This document shows, one piece after another, positions 1 to 9,699 of a stretch of DNA of 64,000 bases (the stretch's first letter is position 1; the number at the start of each line of letters is the position of its first letter). Made by a program: the position numbers and the translations under genes. Location of the stretch: assembly GCA_039192165.1 (NCBI GenBank), contig JBCCXD010000008.1, positions 1-64,000 on the forward strand. Reading direction: 5' to 3'. Origin of the DNA: Dinoroseobacter sp039192165. Lineage in GTDB: Bacteria > Pseudomonadota > Alphaproteobacteria > Rhodobacterales > Rhodobacteraceae. Below the pieces are notes generated by a model. That model saw nothing but the letters and a program-made list of their open reading frames with translations. It was not told the DNA's origin and made no database searches.

Positions 1-61
1 TCTGACGATGATCAAACTCGACACGGCCAAAACGCGCCCAAGCAAACGGCCAAAAAACTGT

Positions 62-138
<77 letters not shown>

Positions 139-491
139 AAACGTACAAATATAAGTCAGTCATAACATCTTCTGTGAAACCGGAGCGCTTATCCGCACCA
201 TACGGGCGGTGACGCATTGTGACCTCGTCAACAGCATACCCGGCTGAATTACCTAGTGTGGCGGTTTGTCGCACCTCTGGGCGCGTCGGCTGCGCATAAA
301 CTGTGCCCGGTCTTCAAGCCATGATCGTAAGTTGCGATAATTTTGTTATGTTTGAGGCGTTTGATGGGGATTTCTAATGTGGTATCCGCGACCTTCCGAC
401 GCTCGGGATTGCAGTTGCTACGAGACTGGCACTGAAATTGTAGGCCACAGAGTGACAGTTGGCGAAGATTGCAATTGATTGTGTGTGAGTG
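139..491. other. Intergenic stretch with no recognised gene
   Basis: About 350 bases separate the tRNA from the tad-like genes. Open frames here on the minus strand run out of the antisense of the next gene and have no family features. No clear terminator, riboswitch or repeat was found. The promoter of the tad-like genes presumably lies in the right half, but no convincing -35/-10 pair could be chosen by eye. Confidence 0.5.
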
Positions 492-2153
492 ATGACAGAC
501 TGCCCTGAACACCGATTTGACCCACCTCAAGGTTACGCTTCGCTGCGCGCGCAGCTGACCAGGTTTCGCACAGAAGAGGACGGGGCGATCCTGCCGCTCT
601 TCGCGTTCATGATCGTGCCGATGCTTATATTTGTCGGCTTCGCGATGGAGATGGCGCTGACCGAGTATCTGCGCGCAAAGGTACAAGGGACAACGGATTC
701 AGCCAGTCTTGCTGCCGCTGACCTTGAGCAGACGCTCGATCCGGAGGACGTGGTGAATGACTTTTTCGCGAAAGCGGGCCTTTCGGATTACCTGACGGAC
801 GTCGATGTCGTTAACACGATCGGAGAGCGCACGGTTACTGTCACGACGGACGCGCAACAAGACGCGCTTTTGACCAAGGTGACTGGCCTGCAGGCCTGGG
901 ACATTCCGGTTCGTGGGCGTGCGACAGAGACACGCGGTGATATTGAGATTGCTGTTGTTCTCGACAATTCCGGGTCGATGTCCTGGGCGCCCGGTTCGGT
1001 TGCGGGTCCTCCGGCGACGCCCTCCCGCATGGATCTGCTGATCCCGGCTGCCGAAGCGTTTGTCGATGCCGTCCAACCGCTGCCTGGCGAGGGCGGAACG
1101 ACCACGATTTCATTGGTGCCGTTTTCAACACAGGTGTCGGTCGGTGAGGATTTGTTGGACCAGTTCACGACCACGTCCGAGCACGACACCTCCCATTGTG
1201 TGACGTTCTATGACAGCTCTGATTACACGGCGACCTCGATCTCTCCGCAGACCGAGCTTCAGCGGACCGGGCACTTCGATCCCGTTTCAGACTCTGACGA
1301 CGGTTGGGGGCTGGACGCCTCGTGGACAGCGTGTCCAACGGATTCAAGCCGCCGCGATATTTATCCGTGGTCCGAGAGCGCAGCCAACCTGAAGGCCAAG
1401 ATCCGTGCCATGGAGCCTTACGGAAACACATCTATTGAGCATGCCACCAAATGGGCCGTGGCCTTGCTGGATCCGTCTTTGCGCCCTGTCTTGGCGGCCC
1501 TGGCCGGGATGGAGGCATATTCCTATATGTCGGGACCCGCAGACCGGGGTCAGCCCTATGACTACGGCGCGCAGAATACGTTCAAGTATCTGATCGTCAT
1601 GTCTGACGGTGAAAATACCCGGAACTGGGACCTGCGCGACGACTACCGGTCTGGGCCATCTCCAGTTTGGCGTCGGCCGGATTCAACCGATTATTACTAC
1701 AATTACCCCGACCGCGACTCGCGCAGAAAGTGGTATCGTGTCTCGAACGGTGAGTGGTACCGGCCGAACGCACGCAGCCAGTCGCGTCGGCTGCCGACAA
1801 ACCTTGTTCAGTTGAGCTGGCAGCAAGTGTGGTCGGAAATGTCGGTCGACAAATTTACGGATGATATCAAACAACCGGCCGTCGGTGGTGATGACGACGA
1901 CATGTACGACGATATTGTGCGGACCGCGAACAACGGGTGGAAAAACAATCGTACCGCCGCGATATGCAGCGCTGCCAAGAATGCCGGGATTACCGTATTT
2001 ACCATCGGTATGGATACTTATGGTCAGGGCGATGCCACGCTTTCGAATTGTGCCTCTTCTCCCACGCTGTTTTATGACGTGCAGGCTGTCGATATCGCAT
2101 CGGCCTTCTCTTCTATCGCCCGGGAGATCAACAAACTTCGGCTGACCCAATAG
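492..2153 (+). CDS. TadG-like pseudopilin with von Willebrand factor A domain
   Basis: About 553 residues. The N-terminus carries a short cytoplasmic segment followed by DGAILPLFAF and one hydrophobic helix (roughly residues 35-58), the usual TadE/TadG pseudopilin start. The rest is predicted to be outside the membrane. A von Willebrand A domain starts at about residue 153 with IAVVLDNSGSM, which supplies the DxSxS metal-ion site; a later MSDGEN fits the same fold. A GTG at 489 directly before the ATG could also be the start. It heads a three-gene run with two TadE/TadF-like proteins and probably belongs to a tight-adherence (Flp pilus) system. The rest of a tad locus (ATPase, secretin, prepilin peptidase) is not in the window, so the role in adhesion is inferred. 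Confidence 0.85.
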   Translation: MTDCPEHRFDPPQGYASLRAQLTRFRTEEDGAILPLFAFMIVPMLIFVGFAMEMALTEYLRAKVQGTTDSASLAAADLEQTLDPEDVVNDFFAKAGLSDYLTDVDVVNTIGERTVTVTTDAQQDALLTKVTGLQAWDIPVRGRATETRGDIEIAVVLDNSGSMSWAPGSVAGPPATPSRMDLLIPAAEAFVDAVQPLPGEGGTTTISLVPFSTQVSVGEDLLDQFTTTSEHDTSHCVTFYDSSDYTATSISPQTELQRTGHFDPVSDSDDGWGLDASWTACPTDSSRRDIYPWSESAANLKAKIRAMEPYGNTSIEHATKWAVALLDPSLRPVLAALAGMEAYSYMSGPADRGQPYDYGAQNTFKYLIVMSDGENTRNWDLRDDYRSGPSPVWRRPDSTDYYYNYPDRDSRRKWYRVSNGEWYRPNARSQSRRLPTNLVQLSWQQVWSEMSVDKFTDDIKQPAVGGDDDDMYDDIVRTANNGWKNNRTAAICSAAKNAGITVFTIGMDTYGQGDATLSNCASSPTLFYDVQAVDIASAFSSIAREINKLRLTQ

Positions 2154-2165
2154 GAGCTGGAGCGG

Positions 2166-2744
2166 ATGTTCGAAAAGCGAAAAACCCTTAAGAACTTTCC
2201 GGCGGCGCCCCTCCTGCGCAAGCTGCTCCGAGATGAGAGCGGCGCGTCCGTCGTTGAATTCGGCCTTATGGCGCCGTTGTTGTTCCTTCTGTTCTTCACC
2301 ACGCTGGAATTCAGCTACATGAAGGTCCGCGAGATCTCGTTGGATCGCGCAACCGACCAGACTTTCCGCGAATTGCGCCTTGGCCTGATTGATGATCCTG
2401 ACCACGCGAAAGTCAAAGCCGCGATTTGTGCAAATGTGATCTCGACGCTGACGCTTCCGGATTGCGAGGCCAACCTCATCCTGGAAGTGCGGGAAGTCCC
2501 CAAGGGGAACTGGTCGTTGCCGGCAGAGGATCCCAACTGCATCGACACCTCGCCGCCGGACGACTACGAGCCCCCGATCTCTTTCACGCCCGGTACCGAA
2601 AACCAGCTGATGGTGGCGCGCGCCTGTCTTGTGCATTCACCGCTGTTGCCGCCCTTCGGCTTCGTGGCTTCCATCCGCCGTTTCGATGATCAGGGCAATT
2701 ACGGCCTTGTGTCCCGGGCGGCCTTCGTGAACGAGCCATCTTGA
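2166..2744 (+). CDS. TadE-family pseudopilin
   Basis: 192 residues. DESGASVVEFGLMAPLLF at about residues 26-43 is the classic TadE-like pattern: a Gly-Ala/Val stretch, a Glu-Phe near the start of the helix, then a single transmembrane segment. The remaining ~140 residues are predicted periplasmic and have several cysteines (CANV, PDCEAN, DPNCID, RACLV) that could form disulfides. The start ATG has a GGAG Shine-Dalgarno ten bases upstream. It lies 12 bases after the TadG-like gene and ends one base before the next pseudopilin, so the three are very likely cotranscribed. It is probably a minor pilin assembled with the Flp system. Confidence 0.85.
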   Translation: MFEKRKTLKNFPAAPLLRKLLRDESGASVVEFGLMAPLLFLLFFTTLEFSYMKVREISLDRATDQTFRELRLGLIDDPDHAKVKAAICANVISTLTLPDCEANLILEVREVPKGNWSLPAEDPNCIDTSPPDDYEPPISFTPGTENQLMVARACLVHSPLLPPFGFVASIRRFDDQGNYGLVSRAAFVNEPS

Positions 2745-2745
2745 G

Positions 2746-3387
2746 ATGCGGCTTGGAGTTTTGATATCCGCGCGGGCCCTCAAGCGAAGCGTTCGGCGCT
2801 TTTGGTTCGACAACCATGGCGGCGCGGTTGTCGAGATGGGCATCATCCTTCCTGTCATGCTCCTGCTTTTTGTCGCGGGGCTCGTGGCGCAGGACTCCGT
2901 GCGCATGGCGTATCTGAACAACAAAGCCGTCTATACCGTTTCGGATATGGTCAGCCGCGAAGATGAGCTGATCGACGGGGGCTATTTCAACGGTTTGCAC
3001 AGCGTCTATCGCTATCTGATCGACCAGCGTTTTCCGACGGGAATGCGGATTACCACAATTGAGTGCACGGCGAACTGCACCAATGAGGAAACGCGCGTGC
3101 TGGAGGTGTGTTGGTCCCAGACCACTGCCGGTCTGGCGCAACTGACGACCGAGGATATCGAGGCCTACAACGCAAAGACGCCGCTCTTTGCAGAAGGCGA
3201 CACGCTGCTTATGACCGAGGCGTTTCTCGATTACTCGCCGCTGATCGACAATGCCTTGATGCCAACCCAGACCTATGAAGCGATAGCCTTCACCAGACCG
3301 CGTATCATCGGCCAGGTAAAGTTTGACACCGGCACTGTCGATGGAGATGGCAACCAGATTTTGCGCGACTGTTTTAACAACACCTGA
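2746..3387 (+). CDS. TadE/TadF-family pseudopilin
   Basis: 213 residues, third gene of the run. DNHGGAVVEMGIILPVMLLL at about residues 22-41 repeats the pseudopilin helix with Glu at position 5 of the motif. The outer domain has a Cys pair region (IECTANCTNEE) and a C-terminal cysteine (RDCFNNT). It starts one base after the stop of the previous gene, which suggests translational coupling. TadF-like and TadE-like proteins cannot be told apart reliably by eye, so only the superfamily is called. It converges on the RND pump gene 33 bases downstream; no clear terminator was seen between them. Confidence 0.82.
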   Translation: MRLGVLISARALKRSVRRFWFDNHGGAVVEMGIILPVMLLLFVAGLVAQDSVRMAYLNNKAVYTVSDMVSREDELIDGGYFNGLHSVYRYLIDQRFPTGMRITTIECTANCTNEETRVLEVCWSQTTAGLAQLTTEDIEAYNAKTPLFAEGDTLLMTEAFLDYSPLIDNALMPTQTYEAIAFTRPRIIGQVKFDTGTVDGDGNQILRDCFNNT

Positions 3388-3420
3388 CCTTCGGTCCTTC
3401 TCGTGCCCCGATAATAGCGC

Positions 3421-6400
3421 CTAGCTTGCCGCGTCGGCGCTGTCCGGCGTCGGTGGAGTGTCTTCTGCCGGTTTGCTGCGGTCCCGCTTGATCCATTCGC
3501 GGGCGCGCTGCAACAAAACGTAGAGGACGGGCACGATGATCACGCCAAGAACCGTTGCCGCCAGCATGCCGCCAAACACTGCGATACCGATCGCCTGCTG
3601 ACTTGCCGCGCCTGCGCCGCTGGCGATCACCAAAGGGATCACCCCTAACAGGAAGGACAGGGCGGTCATCATCACTGCGCGAAAACGCTGGCTTGCAGCC
3701 TCCACCGCAGCTTCGCGGATCGAAAGCCCCTCCGCGCGTCGTTCCATCGCAAATTCCACAATCAGAATGGCGTTCTTCGAAGCCAGCCCGATCAGCATGA
3801 TCATTCCTATCTGGGTATAGAGGTTTATATCCCCGCCAGAGATTGCGACAGCCAAGAGCGAACCGAATAATGCAATCGTCACTGAGAGAAGGATGCCAAC
3901 CGGCATGGTCCAGCTCTCGTACTGAGCGACAAGGAACAGATAGGCGAAAATGATCGCCATCGCGAGGATGATGAATACAAGGCCTCCTGCGGCTTGCTGC
4001 TGTTGCGCGGTCCCGGTCCATTCATAGGCATAGCCCGGGGGCAGGGCAGTCGCGGCTTCTTCTTCCAATACGCGGATTGCGTCCCCTGTCGACAGCCCAA
4101 AGTCAGGGACCGCAGTGACCGTCGCCGAGCGGAACATGTTGTAGCGATTGAGCGCAACCGGCCCCAGTTCATTACGAATGGTGATCAGGGTTCCCAGAGG
4201 GACCATCTGCCCATCGAGGGACCGCACATAGAGCGCGTTAAGGTCCTCAACCTGGCTTCGGAATTCCCCATCGGCCTGAATCATGACCCGGTAGACGCGG
4301 CCGAACAGGTTGAAGTCGTTGACGTAGTAGGAACCCATGTACGACTGCAGTGTCAGGAAGATGTCTGAGATCGCCACATTGAGCGATTTCGCCTTTTCCC
4401 GGTCCAGGTCGATAAACACCTTAGGAACATTTGCCCGGAACGTGGAATAGGCCTGCGAGAGTTCAGATCGCTGGTTTGCCGCATAGACAAGCGAGCCAAC
4501 TGCCGCGGACAGATCCTGGGCCGTTCCACCACCGGTTTGCTGGACCTTCATCTCGACCCCTGCACTCAAACCGAGGCCGGAAATCGGCGGCGGGTTGAAC
4601 GCAATAACGCTGGCGGAAACCTCCTGATTGCCGATAGCAAGAATATTGGCCAAGACGCCATCTGCGCTCAGTTCGGGGGTGTCGCGATCATCCCACGGCG
4701 TCAGGTTGGTCACGATCATCGCGCCGTTGGAGCCGCTGCCGTTTAACAGGCTAAAACCGTTCACAACCACGGTGGACGTAACGCCCGGAATAGCGAGGAT
4801 GTTGTCGTTGATCCGGGCGGTTACTTGTTCGGTACGCTCCAAGGAGGCGGCATCAGGGAGCTGCACGTCCACAAAGAGATACCCATTGTCTTCGAGCGGA
4901 ATAAACCCGGCCGGTGTCGTGCTGACCAATGTGCCTGAACCGATGAAAACCCCGCCAAGAATTGCCAATGCCAGGATCGGCACGCGCACGAAACGTTTTA
5001 CAATTGCGACGTAGCCCGAGCGCATGCCACCGATGCCTTTGTCGAAAGCTGCGAGGATCCCTTTGGGCGGACCGGACCGCGGTTTCAAAATCAGAGAGCA
5101 CAGCGCTGGCGAAAGTGTGAGCGCGTTGATCGATGAGATCACCACCGCGGTTGAGATCGTTACAGCGAACTGCGAATAAAGACGTCCGCTGATGCCGGGC
5201 ATGAAGGTGACGGGAACAAACACTGCCAAGAGCACCAGCGTTGTCGCGATCACCGGACCTGTGATCTGGCCCATTGCCTTGCGCGTGGCATCTGCTGCGC
5301 TGAGGCCTTCCTCGGCAATGATGCGCTCCACGTTTTCGACCACGACGATCGCGTCATCCACCACGATCCCGATGGCCAGAACGAGCGCGAAAAGCGATAT
5401 CGTATTCAGCGACATGTCGAACAGCAGCAGAAATGCAAATGTACCGATTAGCGACACCGGAATGGCAATTGCAGGGATGACAGTCGCGCGGACACTGCCC
5501 AGGAAGATAAAGACCACAGCGATTACGAGCACAAAGGTCTGCGTCAGGGTCACAATCACGTCGCTCAGGGACTGTTCGACGAACCGTGTGGAGTCGAAGG
5601 GCACGGCGTATTCCACATCATCCGGAAATGCCCGGGACAGGCGTTCGAGTTCTGCGTTGACGCGCTCAGCGACCGAAAGCGCATTCGCCCCTGGCGCCTG
5701 ATAGATCGCCAGAACTGTCGCCGGGTCACCGGAGAATCGACCGGATGCATTGTAGTAATTTGAACCCAATTCGACCCGCGCCACATCTCTGATGCGGACA
5801 ATGCTTCCGCTCTGGCCAGTGCGCAGCACGATGTTCTGGAACTCGTCCACCGTTGTCAGACGACCCAGAGATTTGATCGTGTACTGAAACTGCTGGCCGG
5901 TCGGGATCGGAGGCGTTCCGATCTGACCGGCGGATACTTCAAGATTCTGTTCGCGAATGGCGTCAATCAGATCGGACGGCGTAAGACCAAGACTGGCCAT
6001 TCGGTCAGGATCCATCCACATCCGCATGGAGTACTCGAAATCCGTCATTACTTCGGCCTCGCCGACACCCTGAACCCTCGCAAGTGCGTCCTTGAGGTTG
6101 ATCGACGCATAGTTCGACAGGAACACTTCGTCATAGGTGCCTTCCGGAGAAGACAGCGTTATGAGCATAAGCATATTGGTGGAGGACTTCTTCGTCACGA
6201 CACCCGAAGAGGTAACTTCGGTCGGCAAGGATGCATTCGCCTGAGCAACCCGGTTCTGTACGTTCACCGATGCGATATCGGGGTCGGTTCCCACCTCGAA
6301 GGTGACATCCAGTCCATAGGAACCGGTGTCTGTACTGTCGGATGACATGTAAATCATGTCATCGACGCCGTTCACCTGTGCTTCGATCGGGGCCGCGACG

Positions 6401-6582
6401 GTGTTTTCAACTGTCTCTGAGTTCGCGCCGGTATAGGTCGCGCTGACGCTGACAACAGGCGGCGTGATGTCCGGGAATTGTTCAACCGGCAAAGCAACGT
6501 ACCCGATTATGCCTAGCAAGGTCAGGACGATCGAGATAACAAAAGAGGTCTTCGGCCGGGAGATGAAAATGGAGGAGAACAC
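3421..6582 (-). CDS. RND-family (HAE1) inner-membrane efflux transporter
   Basis: 1053 residues, the normal length of AcrB/MexB-type pumps. It starts MFSSIFISRPKTSFVISI, typical of the family. The pump shows the paired hydrophobic blocks and two large periplasmic loops. GIVVDDAIVVVEN at around residue 405 contains the two Asp residues of helix 4 that carry the proton relay. A second conserved block is LIGLASKNAILIVEF. The gene follows the adaptor gene by six bases on the same strand. No outer-membrane TolC-type partner is encoded nearby, so the pump probably borrows one. The substrate cannot be read from sequence; HAE1 members usually export drugs, dyes, bile salts or similar amphiphiles. Confidence 0.93.
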   Translation of the reverse strand: MFSSIFISRPKTSFVISIVLTLLGIIGYVALPVEQFPDITPPVVSVSATYTGANSETVENTVAAPIEAQVNGVDDMIYMSSDSTDTGSYGLDVTFEVGTDPDIASVNVQNRVAQANASLPTEVTSSGVVTKKSSTNMLMLITLSSPEGTYDEVFLSNYASINLKDALARVQGVGEAEVMTDFEYSMRMWMDPDRMASLGLTPSDLIDAIREQNLEVSAGQIGTPPIPTGQQFQYTIKSLGRLTTVDEFQNIVLRTGQSGSIVRIRDVARVELGSNYYNASGRFSGDPATVLAIYQAPGANALSVAERVNAELERLSRAFPDDVEYAVPFDSTRFVEQSLSDVIVTLTQTFVLVIAVVFIFLGSVRATVIPAIAIPVSLIGTFAFLLLFDMSLNTISLFALVLAIGIVVDDAIVVVENVERIIAEEGLSAADATRKAMGQITGPVIATTLVLLAVFVPVTFMPGISGRLYSQFAVTISTAVVISSINALTLSPALCSLILKPRSGPPKGILAAFDKGIGGMRSGYVAIVKRFVRVPILALAILGGVFIGSGTLVSTTPAGFIPLEDNGYLFVDVQLPDAASLERTEQVTARINDNILAIPGVTSTVVVNGFSLLNGSGSNGAMIVTNLTPWDDRDTPELSADGVLANILAIGNQEVSASVIAFNPPPISGLGLSAGVEMKVQQTGGGTAQDLSAAVGSLVYAANQRSELSQAYSTFRANVPKVFIDLDREKAKSLNVAISDIFLTLQSYMGSYYVNDFNLFGRVYRVMIQADGEFRSQVEDLNALYVRSLDGQMVPLGTLITIRNELGPVALNRYNMFRSATVTAVPDFGLSTGDAIRVLEEEAATALPPGYAYEWTGTAQQQQAAGGLVFIILAMAIIFAYLFLVAQYESWTMPVGILLSVTIALFGSLLAVAISGGDINLYTQIGMIMLIGLASKNAILIVEFAMERRAEGLSIREAAVEAASQRFRAVMMTALSFLLGVIPLVIASGAGAASQQAIGIAVFGGMLAATVLGVIIVPVLYVLLQRAREWIKRDRSKPAEDTPPTPDSADAAS

Positions 6583-6588
6583 GAGCGC

Positions 6589-7719
6589 TTACTCCTCTAT
6601 AGGTGTGCCGGCCAGAACAGCATCCACCGGGACGCCCGGTCGCACTCTTTGTAAGCCTTCCACGATCACTGTTTCGCCTTCGCGCATCCCGTCTACGACC
6701 ACCACCGCGGTCTCTACCTGGCGACCGAGTGTCACGTAGCGTTGCTCCACCGTTTGTTGCTGACCAACAACAAGAACGAAGTCTCCGCGCTGATCTCTCT
6801 GCACAGAAGCCTGCGGAATGAGAAGTACGGGCGTGGGCTCAGCTGCCTCGATCCGTACATTCAGGAAAGAGCCGTCAATGATCAGTTCCCGCTCATTCGG
6901 GAACTCGGCCCTGACGGTGATCGTGCCAGTCGTTGGATCGATGCGATTATCGACGAATACGATCTTTCCTGGTTCAGCAAGCTCATCACCGTTCGGCAAA
7001 ATTGCATACACACGCTCAGGGCTTTCAGCGGAAATAAGCTCTTGCTGGTTCATGCCTGAGCTTTCCAGAAAATCCAGGAAGCGGCGTTCTGCGACGGAAA
7101 ATTCTACGTAAATCGGCGCAACGCGCACGATATTGAACAAGGGTGCCGAAGTCGGGCCAACCAGCTCGCCAATACTGACTTCGACCCGTCCGATCCGACC
7201 GTCAAATGGTGCGACAACTTCAGTATAGTCGACATCAAGCTGTGCCTGACGGATCGCTGCTTCTGCGATCGCAACCTGCGCCACTGCAACTTGTTCATCT
7301 GCCAGAGCGATATCGCGGTCAGCTTCTGAACCGACCTCTCGCGCAAAAAGCTCTTCCTTGCGTGCAAGCTCCAACTCCGCAAGATCACGATTGGCCTCCG
7401 CTTGACCCAAGTCAGCCTTTCGGGCGGCAAGGGTCGCCTCGTATACGTCTGGTTCGATGCGGAAAAGAACTTCGCCACTTTTGACGGATTGTCCGTCCTC
7501 CACCAGAACCTCTTCCACAAATCCAGAGACGCGCGCGACGACATCGGCCTTGTCGACTGCCTCGCCTCGCCCGATCAAAACTGCGTCCTGTGTCAGCTCA
7601 TCCATATAGGCGGCAGAGATAGTGACCTTTGGAGGAGGAGCTTCCTGAGACATCGCAGTATGCGTCAGCATGACCAGAATAAGTGGTGCCAACAAAAGGC
7701 GGCAAATCCGGATCGTCAT
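6589..7719 (-). CDS. RND efflux periplasmic adaptor (membrane fusion protein)
   Basis: 376 residues. The ATG at 7719 is preferred over an upstream in-frame ATG at 7785 because it opens directly on a signal peptide (MTIRICRLLLAPLILVML, cleavage near AMSQ) and has a GGAG ribosome site. The mature part has a lipoyl/barrel-sandwich half with VSGFVEEVLVEDGQSVKSGE at about 64-83, a long alpha-hairpin rich in Ala/Glu/Leu, then the second lipoyl half (VVAPFDGRIGRVEVSIG) and beta-barrel. This is the HlyD/AcrA family. It bridges the inner-membrane pump encoded just downstream to an outer-membrane channel. The two genes form an operon. Confidence 0.92.
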   Translation of the reverse strand: MTIRICRLLLAPLILVMLTHTAMSQEAPPPKVTISAAYMDELTQDAVLIGRGEAVDKADVVARVSGFVEEVLVEDGQSVKSGEVLFRIEPDVYEATLAARKADLGQAEANRDLAELELARKEELFAREVGSEADRDIALADEQVAVAQVAIAEAAIRQAQLDVDYTEVVAPFDGRIGRVEVSIGELVGPTSAPLFNIVRVAPIYVEFSVAERRFLDFLESSGMNQQELISAESPERVYAILPNGDELAEPGKIVFVDNRIDPTTGTITVRAEFPNERELIIDGSFLNVRIEAAEPTPVLLIPQASVQRDQRGDFVLVVGQQQTVEQRYVTLGRQVETAVVVVDGMREGETVIVEGLQRVRPGVPVDAVLAGTPIEE

Positions 7720-7965
7720 CGGGGAGATCTCCAGCAAGAAAGGTCGTTCTAATTGCTCCGAGCCATCGCGGTTCGAGCACCCCAATTCTAAGCACTAGGC
7801 TCCCTCTCCAAGCAACAAGTTTCGGCAAATCAGAAGCATAAAGCCAATTTATCGCTTCGTCCGGCAATGGGTTTACGTGTCGCGTAGACTAACGGGCAGC
7901 GCCAAGGTACTGAGTGCGCACGGGTCCCGACGTTTAACAGCATTCCCAACCTTGGCAGGTGTTCG

Positions 7966-9171
7966 ATGGATCTCCAGTTTCCCGCCTTCATTTCGGTAAC
8001 CGTCGGCATCATGGTCTTCTTTATCGGCGCGTTTCTGACGCGCGGTATTGCCTTTCTGCGAACCTACAACATTCCCGAGCCAGTCTCTGGTGGCATCGCG
8101 GTTGCGCTGATCACGTGGGCCTATTTTGAAATGACCGGGCAGCAGATCGAGTTCGATTTAGGCACGCGGGATTATCTCCTTGTGCTCTTTTTCTCGACGA
8201 TCGGATTGAATGCGAAGGTTTCCAGTCTGGTCAAAGGGGGGCCGCTTCTTTTCACCCTTTTGGGTCTCACCATCGCGTTCATGATCCTTCAAAATACCGT
8301 CGGGCTCGTTGGAACTGTGCTCTTTGATATGCCGCGCTCCATGTCTGTGCTTCTCGGCTCGGCCTCTCTGATCGGTGGGCACGGCACGGCGATTGCGTGG
8401 GGTCCGCAGGTCGAAGCGACCAGCGGGTTTGCAGGTGCAAGCGAGATTGGCATTGCAACCGCAACCCTCGGTCTTGTGGCGGCAGCCTTGATCGGTGGCC
8501 CAATTGCCAAGCGGTTGATCGACAGACATGACCTGCGCGGCGAAGTGGGCGCGGACCCCATCGTGGGACTTGAATATGAAGCCAAAGGAGAACCCGCTGA
8601 TCTGGTTGATCATGTCAGCCTGATGAGCGCCGTGCTCGCGGCGCATATTGCGATTTTCCTCGGCTATATTGCCAATGAGCTTGTCAGGGATATTGGGCTG
8701 GAACTTCCTCTTTTTGTGACGTGCCTGCTGGCCGGCATCCTGATGTCGAACACGGTTCCATATATTTTTCCAAGAATGCCATGGCCCTCGGGCAGTCGTG
8801 CGCTCGCGGTGGTGTCGGATTATGCGCTGTCGATTTTCCTGGCAATGAGCCTGATGAGTATGCAGCTCTGGACGCTTACTGAACTGGGAACGACTTTGCT
8901 GGGTGTTTTGGCGCTGCAGGTCGCAATGACGGTTCTTTTCATTTCGTTCATCGTTTTCCCGGTAATCGGGCGCACCTATACATCGGCTGTGCTGTCGGCT
9001 GGCTTTGCGGGCTTTGCGCTTGGCGCGACGCCAACGGCAATCGCCAACATGACATCGGTTACCAAGTCCTATGGACCGGCCCCTTTGGCTTTCATCGTGC
9101 TGCCGCTTGTGTCTGCATTCTTCGTGGATCTGGCAAACGCATTCGTGATCCGTTTCTTCGTCGGGCTGTAG
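7966..9171 (+). CDS. gltS: Sodium/glutamate symporter GltS
   Basis: 401 residues, close to the family norm. The sequence is a chain of about ten hydrophobic helices with GltS-type blocks: PEPVSGGIAVALITWAYFE (about residues 37-55), LLVLFFSTIGLNAKVSSLVK and GSASLIGGHGTAIAWGP. The family takes up glutamate with sodium across the inner membrane. The second half repeats the first in fold, with GFALGATPTAIANMTS as the matching loop. It stands alone in front of a small potassium-channel gene 45 bases downstream, so the two may share a transcript. Substrate assignment follows the family and was not tested further. Confidence 0.93.
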   Translation: MDLQFPAFISVTVGIMVFFIGAFLTRGIAFLRTYNIPEPVSGGIAVALITWAYFEMTGQQIEFDLGTRDYLLVLFFSTIGLNAKVSSLVKGGPLLFTLLGLTIAFMILQNTVGLVGTVLFDMPRSMSVLLGSASLIGGHGTAIAWGPQVEATSGFAGASEIGIATATLGLVAAALIGGPIAKRLIDRHDLRGEVGADPIVGLEYEAKGEPADLVDHVSLMSAVLAAHIAIFLGYIANELVRDIGLELPLFVTCLLAGILMSNTVPYIFPRMPWPSGSRALAVVSDYALSIFLAMSLMSMQLWTLTELGTTLLGVLALQVAMTVLFISFIVFPVIGRTYTSAVLSAGFAGFALGATPTAIANMTSVTKSYGPAPLAFIVLPLVSAFFVDLANAFVIRFFVGL

Positions 9172-9216
9172 GATCGGTCGCCCCGGCTCTTTCCGAGCCG
9201 CAGAGTCCATCCTAGT

Positions 9217-9699
9217 GTGTCCCCTGAAGAGAAAGAATTTGCAGTTGCAGCTATGACGATGACATCACAAATCTTGCTTGGAACGCTGTACCTGTCGCTG
9301 TCGACTTTGTTTCATGTTGCAGTCGTTGCGGTCAGCCTCGCCTTTCTTCCAAAGCTAGACCACAAGGTGGAAAACCTCCGCAGGGCAAGCCGCAATTGCG
9401 TGATCCTGATGTTTGGGCTGATATCCATCGTTTTCGCCTTAACGGTTCAGATCTGGTTCTGGGCCGCTGTATATTTCCGGGCTGGTGCGTTCGAAGACTT
9501 TTCAACCAGTTTTTACTTTGCCACCGTCACGTTCACGACGCTCGGCTACGGGGATCTGGTCTTAGGGCCGGCCTTACGGATTTTCGCGACATTTGGCGCG
9601 GTGACAGGGCTTTTATCCTTTGGGATCAGCACCGCTTTTCTCATTGGCTTGATCAACCGTTTAATTCCCTTGTCCAGAGAAACTCACCAGGATCACTAG
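9217..9699 (+). CDS. Small potassium channel (pore-domain only)
   Basis: 160 residues from the GTG at 9217; an ATG at 9253 gives 148 residues and is equally possible, as neither has a strong ribosome site. Three hydrophobic helices are visible. The last two flank TVTFTTLGYGDLV, which carries the potassium selectivity filter (TLGYGD, about residues 108-113). No RCK or other cytoplasmic ligand domain follows, so the protein is a bare ion_trans_2-type channel. It lies behind gltS, and its end overlaps the end of oxyR by four bases in convergent orientation. Ion choice is inferred from the filter. Confidence 0.85.
   Translation: MSPEEKEFAVAAMTMTSQILLGTLYLSLSTLFHVAVVAVSLAFLPKLDHKVENLRRASRNCVILMFGLISIVFALTVQIWFWAAVYFRAGAFEDFSTSFYFATVTFTTLGYGDLVLGPALRIFATFGAVTGLLSFGISTAFLIGLINRLIPLSRETHQDH

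Noticed and set aside
1683..2636. Long open frame on the minus strand across tadG and tadE
   Set aside because: It is antisense to two well-supported genes, and its composition (Arg/Gly/His rich) is that of a shadow in GC-rich DNA.
8158..9210. 350-codon minus-strand frame opposite gltS
   Set aside because: Antisense to a clear membrane transporter, with many His, Gln, Arg and Cys and no domain.
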